Source: Polynucleobacter cosmopolitanus (GTDB lineage Bacteria; Pseudomonadota; Gammaproteobacteria; Burkholderiales; Burkholderiaceae). From it: a stretch of DNA of 64,000 nucleotides. The notes beneath the pieces were generated by a model. That model worked only from the letters and a program-made list of their open reading frames with translations, was not told the origin of the DNA and searched no databases. The position numbers were made by a program, and so were the translations under genes. This document shows, piece by piece, positions 30,949 through 40,514 of this stretch. How positions within the stretch are numbered: the stretch's first letter is position 1; the number at the start of each line of letters is the position of its first letter. The DNA is taken from NCBI RefSeq assembly GCF_002224225.1, contig NZ_NJGG01000001.1, positions 773,374 to 837,373 of the forward strand, in the 5' to 3' direction.

Positions 30949-32315
30949 CAGAACAAACCAATACCCCCCCAAGTTTTACAGATTTCGGATTTTCCGAACC
31001 CATCCTGCGCGCTGTTTTAGAGCAGGGCTACACAACGCCCACACCGATTCAAGCGCAAGCGATGCCGCATGTCTTGAAGGGTCAAGATGTGATGGGTGCT
31101 GCGCAAACTGGTACCGGCAAAACTGCCGCATTTGTTTTGCCGATTTTGCAAAACATTTTGCCTTTAGCGAGCAGTAGTGCATCTCCTGCCAGACATCCGA
31201 TACGTGCTTTGGTTTTAACTCCAACCCGTGAGTTGGCAGATCAGGTGGCTGATAACGCATTCAAGTACGCCAAGTACACCGATATCAGAACGGCTGTGGT
31301 GTTTGGTGGTGTTGATATGTCTGCTCAAATAAGTTTATTGCGCTCGGGTGTTGAGCTATTGATTGCAACACCAGGTCGCTTGCTGGATCACATTGGTCAA
31401 AAAACTGCGAATTTATCTCAAGTGCAATTTTTGATTTTGGATGAAGCGGATCGCATGTTGGATATGGGCTTCTTGCCAGACCTTCAACGCATCATTGGCT
31501 TGATCCCTGCAAAACGTCAGACACTTTTGTTCTCGGCCACTTTTTCACCAGAGATTAAAAAATTAGCGCAAAGCTATTTGCGTGATCCAGTGACCATTGA
31601 GGTCGCAAGACAAAATGCTGCTGCAGATACGGTTCGCCAAGTGATACACATGGTGCCATCTGAGCAAAAGAAAGATGCGGTCATCAAAGTTTTAAAAGCG
31701 CGTATTCAGCAAGGTTTGACTCGTCAAGCCATCGTGTTTACTAATAGCCGCATTGGTTGCGGTAAATTGGCCAGTGCCTTAGAGCGCAGCGGTATCAAAG
31801 CTGGTGCGATTCATGGAGACAAGAGTCAGATTGAACGCATGCAAATCTTAGAGTCTTTCAAAAAAGGCACGATGGATGTTTTGGTGGCCACTGATGTGGC
31901 AGCACGAGGCCTTGATATTGCAGACATGCCTTGCGTGATCAATCATGAGTTGCCATTCAATGCTGAGGATTATGTGCATCGCATCGGTCGTACTGGTCGT
32001 GCAGGTGCGCAGGGTGATGCGATTGCATTGGTCGATGCTTCTGAAGAAAGACTGTTGGCTGATATTGAGAAGTTAATGAACCGCAAGCTTTTGCGTTTAC
32101 CAGTGCCGGATCCTGCTAGTGGTCCGGCTGGAGATCCATTCTTCTATATGCCTTATCAAGCATCCGCTGCAAAAGAAGAAAAACAATCAACACTTGGTCA
32201 AGCTGAACCAAGTGCTCAGGCAGGAGCTCAAGCTTCTGCTCAGGTAGCTAGTAAGCCATCTATTCAGCCTGGCGGCAAGCCAAGAGCTGCTCTATTGGGC
32301 GGCTTTAAAAAATAA
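30942..32315 (+). CDS. rhlE: DEAD-box RNA helicase RhlE
   Basis: A 457-residue ATP-dependent RNA helicase for ribosome assembly or RNA turnover. All motifs are visible: Q motif FTDFGFSEPILRAVLEQGYTTPTPIQ, AAQTGTGKTAAF, PTRELA, TPGRLLD, DEADRMLDMG, SATF, and HRIGRTGRAG. The C-terminal tail is Ala/Gln/Ser/Pro-rich (residues 400-450), as usual for RhlE. The start is a GTG; no stronger start exists in frame, and it lies inside a 10-bp RNA hairpin. Convergent with gluQRS. Confidence 0.93.
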   Translation: MSTEQTNTPPSFTDFGFSEPILRAVLEQGYTTPTPIQAQAMPHVLKGQDVMGAAQTGTGKTAAFVLPILQNILPLASSSASPARHPIRALVLTPTRELADQVADNAFKYAKYTDIRTAVVFGGVDMSAQISLLRSGVELLIATPGRLLDHIGQKTANLSQVQFLILDEADRMLDMGFLPDLQRIIGLIPAKRQTLLFSATFSPEIKKLAQSYLRDPVTIEVARQNAAADTVRQVIHMVPSEQKKDAVIKVLKARIQQGLTRQAIVFTNSRIGCGKLASALERSGIKAGAIHGDKSQIERMQILESFKKGTMDVLVATDVAARGLDIADMPCVINHELPFNAEDYVHRIGRTGRAGAQGDAIALVDASEERLLADIEKLMNRKLLRLPVPDPASGPAGDPFFYMPYQASAAKEEKQSTLGQAEPSAQAGAQASAQVASKPSIQPGGKPRAALLGGFKK

Positions 32316-32361
32316 GCTGCAGTTAAAGCTGTGGTTAAAGCTGCAGTTAAAGCCACATTTA
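32314..32361. repeat. 12-bp tandem repeat between rhlE and gluQRS
   Basis: AAGCTGCAGTTA at 32314-32325 and 32338-32349, with variants AAGCTGTGGTTA (32326-32337) and AAGCCACATTTA (32350-32361). TGTGG and CCACA can pair within it, so it might act as a weak two-way terminator. Confidence 0.7.
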
Positions 32362-33261
32362 AATTGACAAACGGGTTTTTCGGTAATGCTCAACAGCGGT
32401 TTCTAACCACTGTGTGATCGTTGATTCATTGATTGTTGATTCACTGGCTTGAGTGCTGTTAGCCCTATTTTTAAAAAGTTCAGGCTCATCTAATCCCAAA
32501 TGCTTTGCGGCGGCCTGAAGAGCTTCTAATGCTTCACCAGGGGTATTGCAAGCAATCGCAGTTGCATTGGTTTGTTTGCTGAGCTTTTCATTGTTGCCAT
32601 CTCGCACCAAAGGCAGGTGAAGATAATGAGGTTGAGGGTAGTTCAGTTGTTTTTGTAAATAAATTTGTCTTGCGGTGTTGTCCAATAAATCCTCACCTCT
32701 GACGATGTGTGTGATTCCTTGTAAGTAGTCATCCACGACAACAGCCAGCTGATAGGTGAACACTCTGTCTGAGCGCCTTAAGACAAAATCACCCACGGAT
32801 GATTCAATCTCAGGGTCTGTGACCAATAAACGCCAAGCGCACGGTTCAGTGACATCTTTTAAATTTCGGCAGCTTCTTGGGTAGACTAATTCACCATGCC
32901 GATCTTTCTTTTTGCCCAAACGCAGTAATTGATCTTCGATTTGTTTGCGCGTGCATCGACAACCGTAAGTCTTTTTTTCTTGCAACAATTGATTCAATGC
33001 TGATTCGTAGAAATGGCTTCGTTTTGATTGGTATTCAATCTCTTCATCCCAATGTAAACCGCAATTGTGCAGTTGTTGAATGATGATTTTGTCGGCGCCT
33101 GGAACGCACCTTGGTAAATCAAGGTCCTCGATCCGTAAAAGCCACTTTCCTTGATGTGCTCGGGCGTTGAGCCAACTGCCTAGGGCAGTTGCGAGCGACC
33201 CGGCGTGGAGAGCTCCTGTGGGTGAGGGTGCGAAGCGACCGCGGTATTCAGTCTTGAACAT
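32359..33261 (-). CDS. gluQRS: Glutamyl-Q tRNA(Asp) synthetase
   Basis: A 300-residue paralogue of the glutamyl-tRNA synthetase catalytic core that attaches glutamate to the queuosine in tRNA-Asp. It has the class-I motif RGRFAPSPTGALHAGSLATALGSWLNAR (HxGH-type), the zinc-site residues CRCT...YPRSC and KLSKQ (KMSKS-type), but no anticodon-binding domain. The ATG at 33261 gives the standard N-terminus; another at 33273 is possible. It is divergent from dnaE, with starts 15 bp apart. queG, also of the queuosine pathway, is about 5 kb away. Confidence 0.93.
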   Translation of the reverse strand: MFKTEYRGRFAPSPTGALHAGSLATALGSWLNARAHQGKWLLRIEDLDLPRCVPGADKIIIQQLHNCGLHWDEEIEYQSKRSHFYESALNQLLQEKKTYGCRCTRKQIEDQLLRLGKKKDRHGELVYPRSCRNLKDVTEPCAWRLLVTDPEIESSVGDFVLRRSDRVFTYQLAVVVDDYLQGITHIVRGEDLLDNTARQIYLQKQLNYPQPHYLHLPLVRDGNNEKLSKQTNATAIACNTPGEALEALQAAAKHLGLDEPELFKNRANSTQASESTINESTITQWLETAVEHYRKTRLSI

Positions 33262-33276
33262 AGCTAAAATCATCTC

Positions 33277-36200
33277 ATGTCTTTAAATACCAACTTTGTT
33301 CATTTGCGTCTTCACTCCGAATATTCGATTGTGGATGGGGCTGTGCGCATAGATGATGCCATTACTGCCGTGGTTAAAGATCAAATGGGGGCATTGGCTC
33401 TGACCGATTTGAGCAATGTGTTTGGTTTGGTTAAATTCTATCAAGCTGCACGCAAAGAAGGTATTAAACCTATTATTGGTAGTGATGTTTGGATCACCAA
33501 TGCTGAAGATAGAGATAAACCATTCAGATTGCAGTTGTTGGTAAAAAATCATCAGGGTTATTTGAATTTATGCGAGCTATTAACCAAGGCATCGCTGACC
33601 AATCAATTCAAAGGCAGATCTGAAATTGATGAAACTTGGTTCAAGCAGCATGCCGAAGGTTTGATTGCATTATCCGGTGCAAGATTGGGTGATGTTGGAC
33701 AGCATTTGTTGGCAGGTCAGCATGCTGAAGCTTTGGTCTGTGCCAAAAAGTGGGCAAATTACTTTAAAGATTCTTTTTATATTGAGGTTCAGCGTGCCGG
33801 TCATCCTCAAGATGAAGCGCACCTTCATGAAGCCGTTCATTTGGCCAATGAACTTCAATTACCGGTGGTGGCAACGCATTCAATTCAGTTCATGAAGCCC
33901 TCTGACTTCAGAGCACATGAGGCGCGAGTGTGTATTGCTGAAGGAGAAGTGCTCGGTAATCCTAAGCGTGCAAAAAAATTCACGCCTGAGCAGTACTTTA
34001 AAACTCAAACAGAGATGCAAACGCTTTTTGCAGATTTGCCAGCAGCCATCACGAACAGCGTGGAAATTGCCAAGCGTTGTAATTTATCGTTGACTTTGGG
34101 TAAGCCTCAGTTGCCAGATTTTCCAGTGCCTAAAGGTATGACATTGGATGATTATTTGATGGAAAAAGCCATGGAAGGCTTATCCAAACATTTATTGCAT
34201 TTGTATCCTGATGAGGCTGAAAGAGAAAAGCAGCGACCCAGTTATGAGGTGCGTTTAAAGTTTGAGGCAAGAACCATTTCTCAAATGGGTTTCCCGGGTT
34301 ACTTTTTGATCGTTGCTGATTTTATTAACTGGGCAAAAACTAATGGTGTGCCAGTCGGTCCTGGTCGAGGTTCTGGAGCTGGTTCATTGGTTGCTTACTC
34401 TTTGGGCATTACGGATCTAGATCCATTGAGATATAACTTGCTCTTTGAGCGATTCTTAAATCCTGAGCGCGTCTCCATGCCTGACTTTGATATTGATTTC
34501 TGTCAGCACGGTCGCGACCGCGTGATTGCCTATGTAAAAGAAAAATACGGCAAAGATGCGGTCAGTCAAATTGCCACATTTGGCACGATGGCAGCGCGTG
34601 CGGCGATTCGAGATGTGGGACGTGTGCTTGAGCAGCCATACGGATTTGTGGATGGCATTTCTAAACTGATTCCTAATAAGCCCGGTCAGCAAGTCACGAT
34701 TGAGCAAGCCAAGAAAGAAGAAAAGCTTTTGGCTGAGCGCGAGTCTCGCGAGGAAGAAGTTAAACAATTGTTGGGTTTGGCTCAACAGTTAGAGGGCATG
34801 ACCCGAAACGTTGGCATGCATGCTGGTGGCGTATTGATTGCTCCAGGCAAGCTCACAGATTTTTGTCCTTTGTATACCCAAGGTAGTAAAGATGGCAAAG
34901 AAGGTTCAGATTCTGGGGTGGTCAGCCAGTTTGACAAGGATGATGTTGAAGCGGTCGGCTTGGTCAAGTTTGACTTCTTGGGACTCACAACTCTCACGAT
35001 CTTAGATTGGGCTGAAAGATATATTCATCAGCTATACCCAGAGAAGAAAGATTGGCGCGTTGGTCAAGTGCCACTCGATGATCCTGCTGCATTTGAAATT
35101 TTAAAAAATGCTAATACAGTCGCGGTGTTCCAATTAGAAAGTCGTGGCATGCAAGGCATGTTGCGTGAGGCAAAGCCTGACCGCTTTGAGGACATCATTG
35201 CCTTGGTGGCTTTGTATCGTCCGGGTCCGATGGATTTGATCCCGTCATTTATTGCGCGTAAACACGGCAAAGAACAAGTGCATTACCCAGATCCACGTGT
35301 TGAACCGGTTCTAAGAGAAACCTACGGCATCATGGTTTATCAAGAGCAGGTGATGCAGATGGCGCAGATCATTGGTGGTTACTCACTGGGTGGCGCTGAC
35401 TTATTGCGTCGTGCCATGGGTAAGAAAAAGCCTGAAGAGATGGCTGAGCATCGTCAATTGTTCAGAGATGGTGCTGGCAAAAGTGGACTGAAGGCTGATA
35501 AGGCTGATGAAACTTTTGACTTGATGGAAAAGTTTGCGGGCTACGGTTTTAATAAATCACATGCCGCAGCCTATGCTTTGTTGGCTTATCACACGGCTTG
35601 GTTGAAGGCGCACTACCCAGCTGAATTTATTGCAGCCAACATGTCATTGGCCATGGATGACACCGATAAAGTAAAAATACTTTACGAAGATGCATTGGCC
35701 AATAAGATCAAGATTCTTCCTCCAGATGTGAACACCAGTGTTTACCGCTTCATGCCATTGCGTGAAGATCCTCAAGATAAAGAGCAGGCAGCCACCATGA
35801 TCCGTTATGGCTTGGGTGCTATCAGAGGTTCAGGAGAGGGTGCGATTGAGCAAATTATTCAGGCAAGAGCTGATGGTCCCTTCAAAGACCTGTTTGATTT
35901 CTGCTCTAGATTAGATCGTCGCGTGGTCAACCGTCGCACGATGGAAGCCTTGATTCGTGCGGGAGCTTTTGATTCTTTGTATGGCGGTTTTGATTCTCGA
36001 GCAACACTTTTAGCATCTTTACCAAGAGCGATGGAAGCAGCTGATCAAGCAGATGCTTCTGCGCAGCAGGTGAGCTTGTTTGATATGGCGGGCTCTTCAG
36101 ATGAGCATAAGCCAGAGTTGATCAATGAAGATGCTTGGTTCGAGAAGCGTCGCTTGCAAGAAGAAAAAGCCGCCTTAGGTTTATATTTAACTGGCCATTT

Positions 36201-36783
36201 GTTTGATGCTTATCGTGATGAAGTCAGTCATTTTGTGAGAACCAAGTTAAATCAATTGACCGAAGGCAAGGATCGCTTGATTGCAGGCATCATGACTTCT
36301 ACCAGAAGCATGATGGGTCCACGCGGCAAGTTGATGATTGCAACGATTGATGATGGTTCAGCTCAAATAGAGATGACTATATATAGCGAACTATTTGAAC
36401 CCAATAGACATTGGTTGAAAGAAGATGAATTGATCATCGCCAAGGTCAGTGTCACGCCTGATAAATTTTCAGGAGGCATGAGGGTTGTTGCCGAGTCAAT
36501 CATGGATGTGACTACGGCACGTTTAAAGTTTGCGAGAAGTTTGCATGTACAGCTTCAGCAGGGCATTGATCTTTCTGGATTCAAGCAGCAGGTCAGTACC
36601 TTTGCAGGTAAAAATCAACAAGGTTTGATGATGACGGCGGATGTTATTTCAAATGGAACTGCCTGCTTGGTTCAGTTCCCTGATACTTGGAAGATTTATC
36701 CTGATGATGAAAGTATCAGAAACTTGAGCGTGGCTTTGAATAAGTCAGGCGGTCAAGGAATGGTTGAAGTCAAGTACGCTTGA
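33277..36783 (+). CDS. dnaE: DNA polymerase III alpha subunit
   Basis: The replicative polymerase subunit, 1168 residues, the usual length. In order: PHP domain (FVHLRLHSEYSIVDGAVRI), palm with catalytic MPDFDIDFCQ near 405, the fingers region (GMHAGGVLIA, QLESRGMQGMLR, ALYRPGPMDLIPSFI), a helix-hairpin-helix section near 850 and an OB-fold near 1010-1080 (IAGIMTSTRSMMGPRGKLMIATIDDG). It acts with the beta clamp and epsilon subunit. Alone in its transcription unit. Confidence 0.97.
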   Translation: MSLNTNFVHLRLHSEYSIVDGAVRIDDAITAVVKDQMGALALTDLSNVFGLVKFYQAARKEGIKPIIGSDVWITNAEDRDKPFRLQLLVKNHQGYLNLCELLTKASLTNQFKGRSEIDETWFKQHAEGLIALSGARLGDVGQHLLAGQHAEALVCAKKWANYFKDSFYIEVQRAGHPQDEAHLHEAVHLANELQLPVVATHSIQFMKPSDFRAHEARVCIAEGEVLGNPKRAKKFTPEQYFKTQTEMQTLFADLPAAITNSVEIAKRCNLSLTLGKPQLPDFPVPKGMTLDDYLMEKAMEGLSKHLLHLYPDEAEREKQRPSYEVRLKFEARTISQMGFPGYFLIVADFINWAKTNGVPVGPGRGSGAGSLVAYSLGITDLDPLRYNLLFERFLNPERVSMPDFDIDFCQHGRDRVIAYVKEKYGKDAVSQIATFGTMAARAAIRDVGRVLEQPYGFVDGISKLIPNKPGQQVTIEQAKKEEKLLAERESREEEVKQLLGLAQQLEGMTRNVGMHAGGVLIAPGKLTDFCPLYTQGSKDGKEGSDSGVVSQFDKDDVEAVGLVKFDFLGLTTLTILDWAERYIHQLYPEKKDWRVGQVPLDDPAAFEILKNANTVAVFQLESRGMQGMLREAKPDRFEDIIALVALYRPGPMDLIPSFIARKHGKEQVHYPDPRVEPVLRETYGIMVYQEQVMQMAQIIGGYSLGGADLLRRAMGKKKPEEMAEHRQLFRDGAGKSGLKADKADETFDLMEKFAGYGFNKSHAAAYALLAYHTAWLKAHYPAEFIAANMSLAMDDTDKVKILYEDALANKIKILPPDVNTSVYRFMPLREDPQDKEQAATMIRYGLGAIRGSGEGAIEQIIQARADGPFKDLFDFCSRLDRRVVNRRTMEALIRAGAFDSLYGGFDSRATLLASLPRAMEAADQADASAQQVSLFDMAGSSDEHKPELINEDAWFEKRRLQEEKAALGLYLTGHLFDAYRDEVSHFVRTKLNQLTEGKDRLIAGIMTSTRSMMGPRGKLMIATIDDGSAQIEMTIYSELFEPNRHWLKEDELIIAKVSVTPDKFSGGMRVVAESIMDVTTARLKFARSLHVQLQQGIDLSGFKQQVSTFAGKNQQGLMMTADVISNGTACLVQFPDTWKIYPDDESIRNLSVALNKSGGQGMVEVKYA

Positions 36784-36793
36784 TCAAGCAGAC

Positions 36794-37882
36794 CTATTTG
36801 TTTTTAGCAATTAATTCATATTGAGTTAAATACTCATTGGCCACTTGAGACCAAGGGCGTTCATATCCTGGTACTTCACTGGCATGAGCAAGCCAATGGT
36901 TTCCTTGACCCACCCAATTATTTAGAGAATCCTGTAAGTCTAATACGCTGCCATGTTGAGGGCTGACATCACTGGCCGCTCCGCAGGCACTTGAAACCAA
37001 TACTGGTACGCTTGACGCCATCGCTTCGCTGATCACCATGCCATACGCTTCACTGGACGCTGGATGAATCAGCAGATCTAACTCTTGGTAGTAATTAGCG
37101 CTGGCTTGCCAACCTAAAAATGAAATCTCTCCAGGATAGTTGGCGCACAAATGCATCACCTGCTCTTTTTCAGGACCAAGTACCAAGAGTTTGAGATTTG
37201 GACGTGAAGCCTTTAATTGCTGAGCAATCCTCATGAATTGCTCAAAGCCTTTTCTGGCCCATTCTTTACCAATGAAACCAATCGTTCCTCCATCATGGGA
37301 AACTTGCTTGCTCAGCCTCTTTGGGGTTTGTGAAACGCCTGGGGTAATGGGTGTTTGAATGTTCGATTGAGCTTGGGGGTAGTATTTTTTAATCGCTGTT
37401 GCAATGACGCTTGATACGGGAATGATTTTTAAATCTTTTGTTCGCCCAGTGGTTACATCAATGCCTAATTCTTGTGCTTCCATTCTTAAGTAAGACCAAG
37501 CCCTGATCGATAATCTTTTCCACCAGCCCTTGTCTTTGACTGTTGCAAATGGCATGGAGTGAAAAGTGGTGATGTCGTGAGAGATACTTCTTTCGTGACT
37601 GTGAATCACAAAGTTTTGCACACCCAGTTCTTGAATAACGTCATCTACTTTTTTGGCAAATCGTCTGTACATCAGCCATCTTGGTTTTTGTTTGAGCTGA
37701 CCTATTTCAATGATCTTGATGTTTGAGTGATCTGGCGCATAACAAGATTGTTCGCAAATAACGGTGACGAGACAATTCTTTTTGGCTAGTTCATGGCTGA
37801 GTTGCCAGACATATGATTCCATGCCACCAACAGGGCCCCAGTTTCTGACAATTTGAATAATTTGTAATGCTTTGTCTGACAC
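36794..37882 (-). CDS. Glycosyltransferase family 4 protein
   Basis: A 362-residue GT-B glycosyltransferase: N-terminal acceptor domain (IVRNWGPVGGMESYVWQLSHELAKKNCLVTVIC) and C-terminal nucleotide-sugar domain with FIGKEWARKGFEQFMRIAQQL and the E-x7-E motif SSEAYGMVISEAMASSVPVLVS. It probably adds a sugar to lipopolysaccharide core or another surface glycan. The donor and acceptor cannot be read off. It follows a GT2 gene by 9 bp, forming a two-gene unit next to msbA, which supports a role in LPS. Confidence 0.87.
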   Translation of the reverse strand: MSDKALQIIQIVRNWGPVGGMESYVWQLSHELAKKNCLVTVICEQSCYAPDHSNIKIIEIGQLKQKPRWLMYRRFAKKVDDVIQELGVQNFVIHSHERSISHDITTFHSMPFATVKDKGWWKRLSIRAWSYLRMEAQELGIDVTTGRTKDLKIIPVSSVIATAIKKYYPQAQSNIQTPITPGVSQTPKRLSKQVSHDGGTIGFIGKEWARKGFEQFMRIAQQLKASRPNLKLLVLGPEKEQVMHLCANYPGEISFLGWQASANYYQELDLLIHPASSEAYGMVISEAMASSVPVLVSSACGAASDVSPQHGSVLDLQDSLNNWVGQGNHWLAHASEVPGYERPWSQVANEYLTQYELIAKNK

Positions 37883-37891
37883 GTCAACCTT

Positions 37892-38650
37892 TTAATAGAT
37901 ATCTTTTTTATTCTGTAGTTGCCACAATTTAAGATACTTGTAATAAGACGTTGCTGCGTTTGAGATTGCCAGTGCCAAGCCATGTTTTCCGTCTAAAAAA
38001 CCACGTCTTAAAACATAGGTTCTGAAAAAAGCCCAAAATCCATGGATCAAAGCCTCTCCAAGCCCACCTTTTTTACCTTGCTTGAATGCTTGTTGTGCTG
38101 CTGCACTTGAATAGACATCAACTTTCTTTAACACTTGAGAAAAGTCTCTATAGCTGTAATGTAAAAAGTGATTATTTAGTTTTCCACTCGATCCAGTGGG
38201 AAGCAAACGTTCATGCACCAAGTGATCAGAAAATTTTGCACTGCCTCGTTTGAATAAGCGATCAACGTAATCTGGGTACCATCCTGAGTGCTTCATGAAG
38301 CGGCCACAGTACCAAGAAGAGCGGGGAATGGCATAACAATCTGCGGCATTGGGTGATGCTATAGCGGTCAAAATTTCTTGTTTTAGTTCAGGTGTGACCC
38401 TTTCATCAGCATCGATCGATAAAACCCAATCTTGCGTGGCCAAATTGAGGGCACGATTCTTTTGTGGACCAAATCCAGGCCAATCTGAGGTGATTTCAAG
38501 CTTTGCACCGAAAGATCGAGCAATTTCTTGAGTTTTATCGCTACTTTGACTGTCTACAACGATAATCTCATCTGCAAAAGAAACACTCTCAAGGCAGTCC
38601 TTGAGGTTGGCTTCTTCATTTTTAGTAATTAAGATGACTGATAGGCTCAT
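37892..38650 (-). CDS. Glycosyltransferase family 2 protein, WaaE/KdtX-like
   Basis: A 252-residue GT-A enzyme. SVILITKNEEANLKDCLESVSFADEIIVVDSQSSDKTQEIARSFGAKL, the DADER metal motif near residue 83 and the YSYRDFSQVLKKVDVYSSAAAQQAFKQGKKGG region match the WaaE/KdtX-type enzymes that add glucose to the LPS inner core. The last 60 residues are hydrophobic and may attach to the membrane. Divergent from msbA with about 40 bp between starts. Confidence 0.85.
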   Translation of the reverse strand: MSLSVILITKNEEANLKDCLESVSFADEIIVVDSQSSDKTQEIARSFGAKLEITSDWPGFGPQKNRALNLATQDWVLSIDADERVTPELKQEILTAIASPNAADCYAIPRSSWYCGRFMKHSGWYPDYVDRLFKRGSAKFSDHLVHERLLPTGSSGKLNNHFLHYSYRDFSQVLKKVDVYSSAAAQQAFKQGKKGGLGEALIHGFWAFFRTYVLRRGFLDGKHGLALAISNAATSYYKYLKLWQLQNKKDIY

Positions 38651-38689
38651 AGAGCGATGTTAGCACCGGTGTAGGTTACGATTGAGGTT

Positions 38690-40492
38690 ATGGATTCAAA
38701 TAGCATTGAAATTAAGACGCAAACTGCGCTAACCCGCATTTTAAAGTATGCCTTGCCTCATAAGGTGGCTGTTGTTTTGGCATTGCTGGGTTTGGCGATT
38801 GTTGCTGCCACTGAAACGGCCATTCCAGCGCTTCTAAAGCCTTTATTGGATCGTGGCTTCAGCGGTAAGTTGGATGATAAGTTGTGGCATGTGCCAGCCT
38901 TTTTAGTTGGTTTGGCATTTATCCGAGGTTTTGCTCAATTTGGCTCCAATTACGCCTTGAGCCACATCACCAATTCTGTTTTGTTCAAATTACGTGAACA
39001 AATGTTCAATCGCTTGTTACAAGCTCCCGCTGATTTATTCCAAAATCGCTCATCAGCATCTCTGATCAATGCCGTGGTGTTCGAGGTCAATGCAGTTCTT
39101 CAAGTGATCACCAGCATTGCGATGAACTTGGTCAGAGACAGTTTGACGGTTATTGGTCTGATGGCTTATTTGTTCTATCTCAACTGGCGTCTAACACTTT
39201 TAATTTTGATCATCTTCCCAATCATTGGTTTTATGGTGAAGTTGATCAATACGCGTCTGCGTAAATTGCACAAGGTCAGTCAAGATATGACCAATGAACT
39301 CTCCTATGTTGTTGAGGAGAGCGTTGGCGGCTATAAGGTTGTGAAGTTGCACGGCGGCCAGGCCTATGAAAAACAGCGCTTCGCTTTGATTGCTAATAAG
39401 CTCAGACGTTATTCGATGAAGATTGCTGTAGCAGGTGGTCTGAATCAGCCCATGACTCAATTTGTGGCCTCGATTGCTTTGTCAGGAGTGTTGTTGGTGG
39501 CCTTGTTCCAATCATCCATGGCAGAAGTGACTGTGGGTGGTTTTGTGGCTTTTGTCACAGCTTTGATTTTGATCATTTCTCCTTTGAAGCATTTGGCTGA
39601 TATCAATCAACCTTTGCAGCGAGGCATTGCTGCGGCAGACATGATTTTTAAATTAATGGATCAGCCGATTGAAGAAGATTCAGTGCGCAGAGATGATGCA
39701 GTTAAGTTAGCCAAAGCCCGTGGTGAGCTTGAGTTCAAAAAAGTAGGCTTTGGCTACTCTGGAGTAATGGCTTTGGGCTCTGAAAATGAGCATGGCGTCA
39801 AAGAAGTTTTAAAAGAGATTGATTTAAAGATTCCAGCTGGCGAGGTGGTTGCTTTTGTAGGACCATCTGGCAGCGGTAAATCCACTTTGGTGAATTTATT
39901 GCCACGCTTTTTTAATCCAACCAGTGGTGCGATTCATTTGGACGGATTAAATATTCAGGACATTGATTTGAAAGATCTGCGCCGTCAAATGGCTTTTGTG
40001 AGCCAGGACGTGGTTTTATTCAATGACACCATTGCTGCGAACGTGGCTTATGGTGCCGCAAGTTCTGAAGAAATTGATCGTGGCAGGGTTCATGAAGCGC
40101 TTCAAGCCGCCAACTTGACTGAGTTGATCAAAGAGTTGCCTGAAGGCATTGACGCTCAAGTTGGTGATAACGGTAATCGATTATCTGGTGGTCAGAGACA
40201 GCGTTTGGCAATTGCCAGAGCGATTTATAAAGATGCACCCATTTTGATTTTGGATGAAGCCACTTCTGCTTTGGATTCTGAGTCAGAGCGCCAGGTTCAA
40301 GAGGCCCTTGAGAAACTCATGGAAGGTAAAACCACCTTGGTCATTGCCCACCGTCTATCGACCATAGAAAATGCTGATCGCATTGTGGTGTTGGATCATG
40401 GAAGAATCGTTGAAAATGGATCGCACGCTGAGCTGATTGCTCAAAATGGCCTGTATGCCAGTTTGCACCGCTTACAGTTCTCGCACGCTTAA
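38690..40492 (+). CDS. msbA: Lipid A export ATP-binding/permease protein MsbA
   Basis: A 600-residue half-type ABC flippase that moves lipid A-core across the inner membrane. Six membrane helices (residues 20-310) are followed by the nucleotide-binding domain with Walker [10 protein letters not shown], signature [14 protein letters not shown], Walker [13 protein letters not shown] and the H-loop VIAHRLST. Its place beside two glycosyltransferase genes agrees with an LPS role. Confidence 0.94.
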   Translation: MDSNSIEIKTQTALTRILKYALPHKVAVVLALLGLAIVAATETAIPALLKPLLDRGFSGKLDDKLWHVPAFLVGLAFIRGFAQFGSNYALSHITNSVLFKLREQMFNRLLQAPADLFQNRSSASLINAVVFEVNAVLQVITSIAMNLVRDSLTVIGLMAYLFYLNWRLTLLILIIFPIIGFMVKLINTRLRKLHKVSQDMTNELSYVVEESVGGYKVVKLHGGQAYEKQRFALIANKLRRYSMKIAVAGGLNQPMTQFVASIALSGVLLVALFQSSMAEVTVGGFVAFVTALILIISPLKHLADINQPLQRGIAAADMIFKLMDQPIEEDSVRRDDAVKLAKARGELEFKKVGFGYSGVMALGSENEHGVKEVLKEIDLKIPAGEVVAFVGPSGSGKSTLVNLLPRFFNPTSGAIHLDGLNIQDIDLKDLRRQMAFVSQDVVLFNDTIAANVAYGAASSEEIDRGRVHEALQAANLTELIKELPEGIDAQVGDNGNRLSGGQRQRLAIARAIYKDAPILILDEATSALDSESERQVQEALEKLMEGKTTLVIAHRLSTIENADRIVVLDHGRIVENGSHAELIAQNGLYASLHRLQFSHA

Positions 40493-40514
40493 GGATTTAC
40501 TTAAGACAGTGTCG

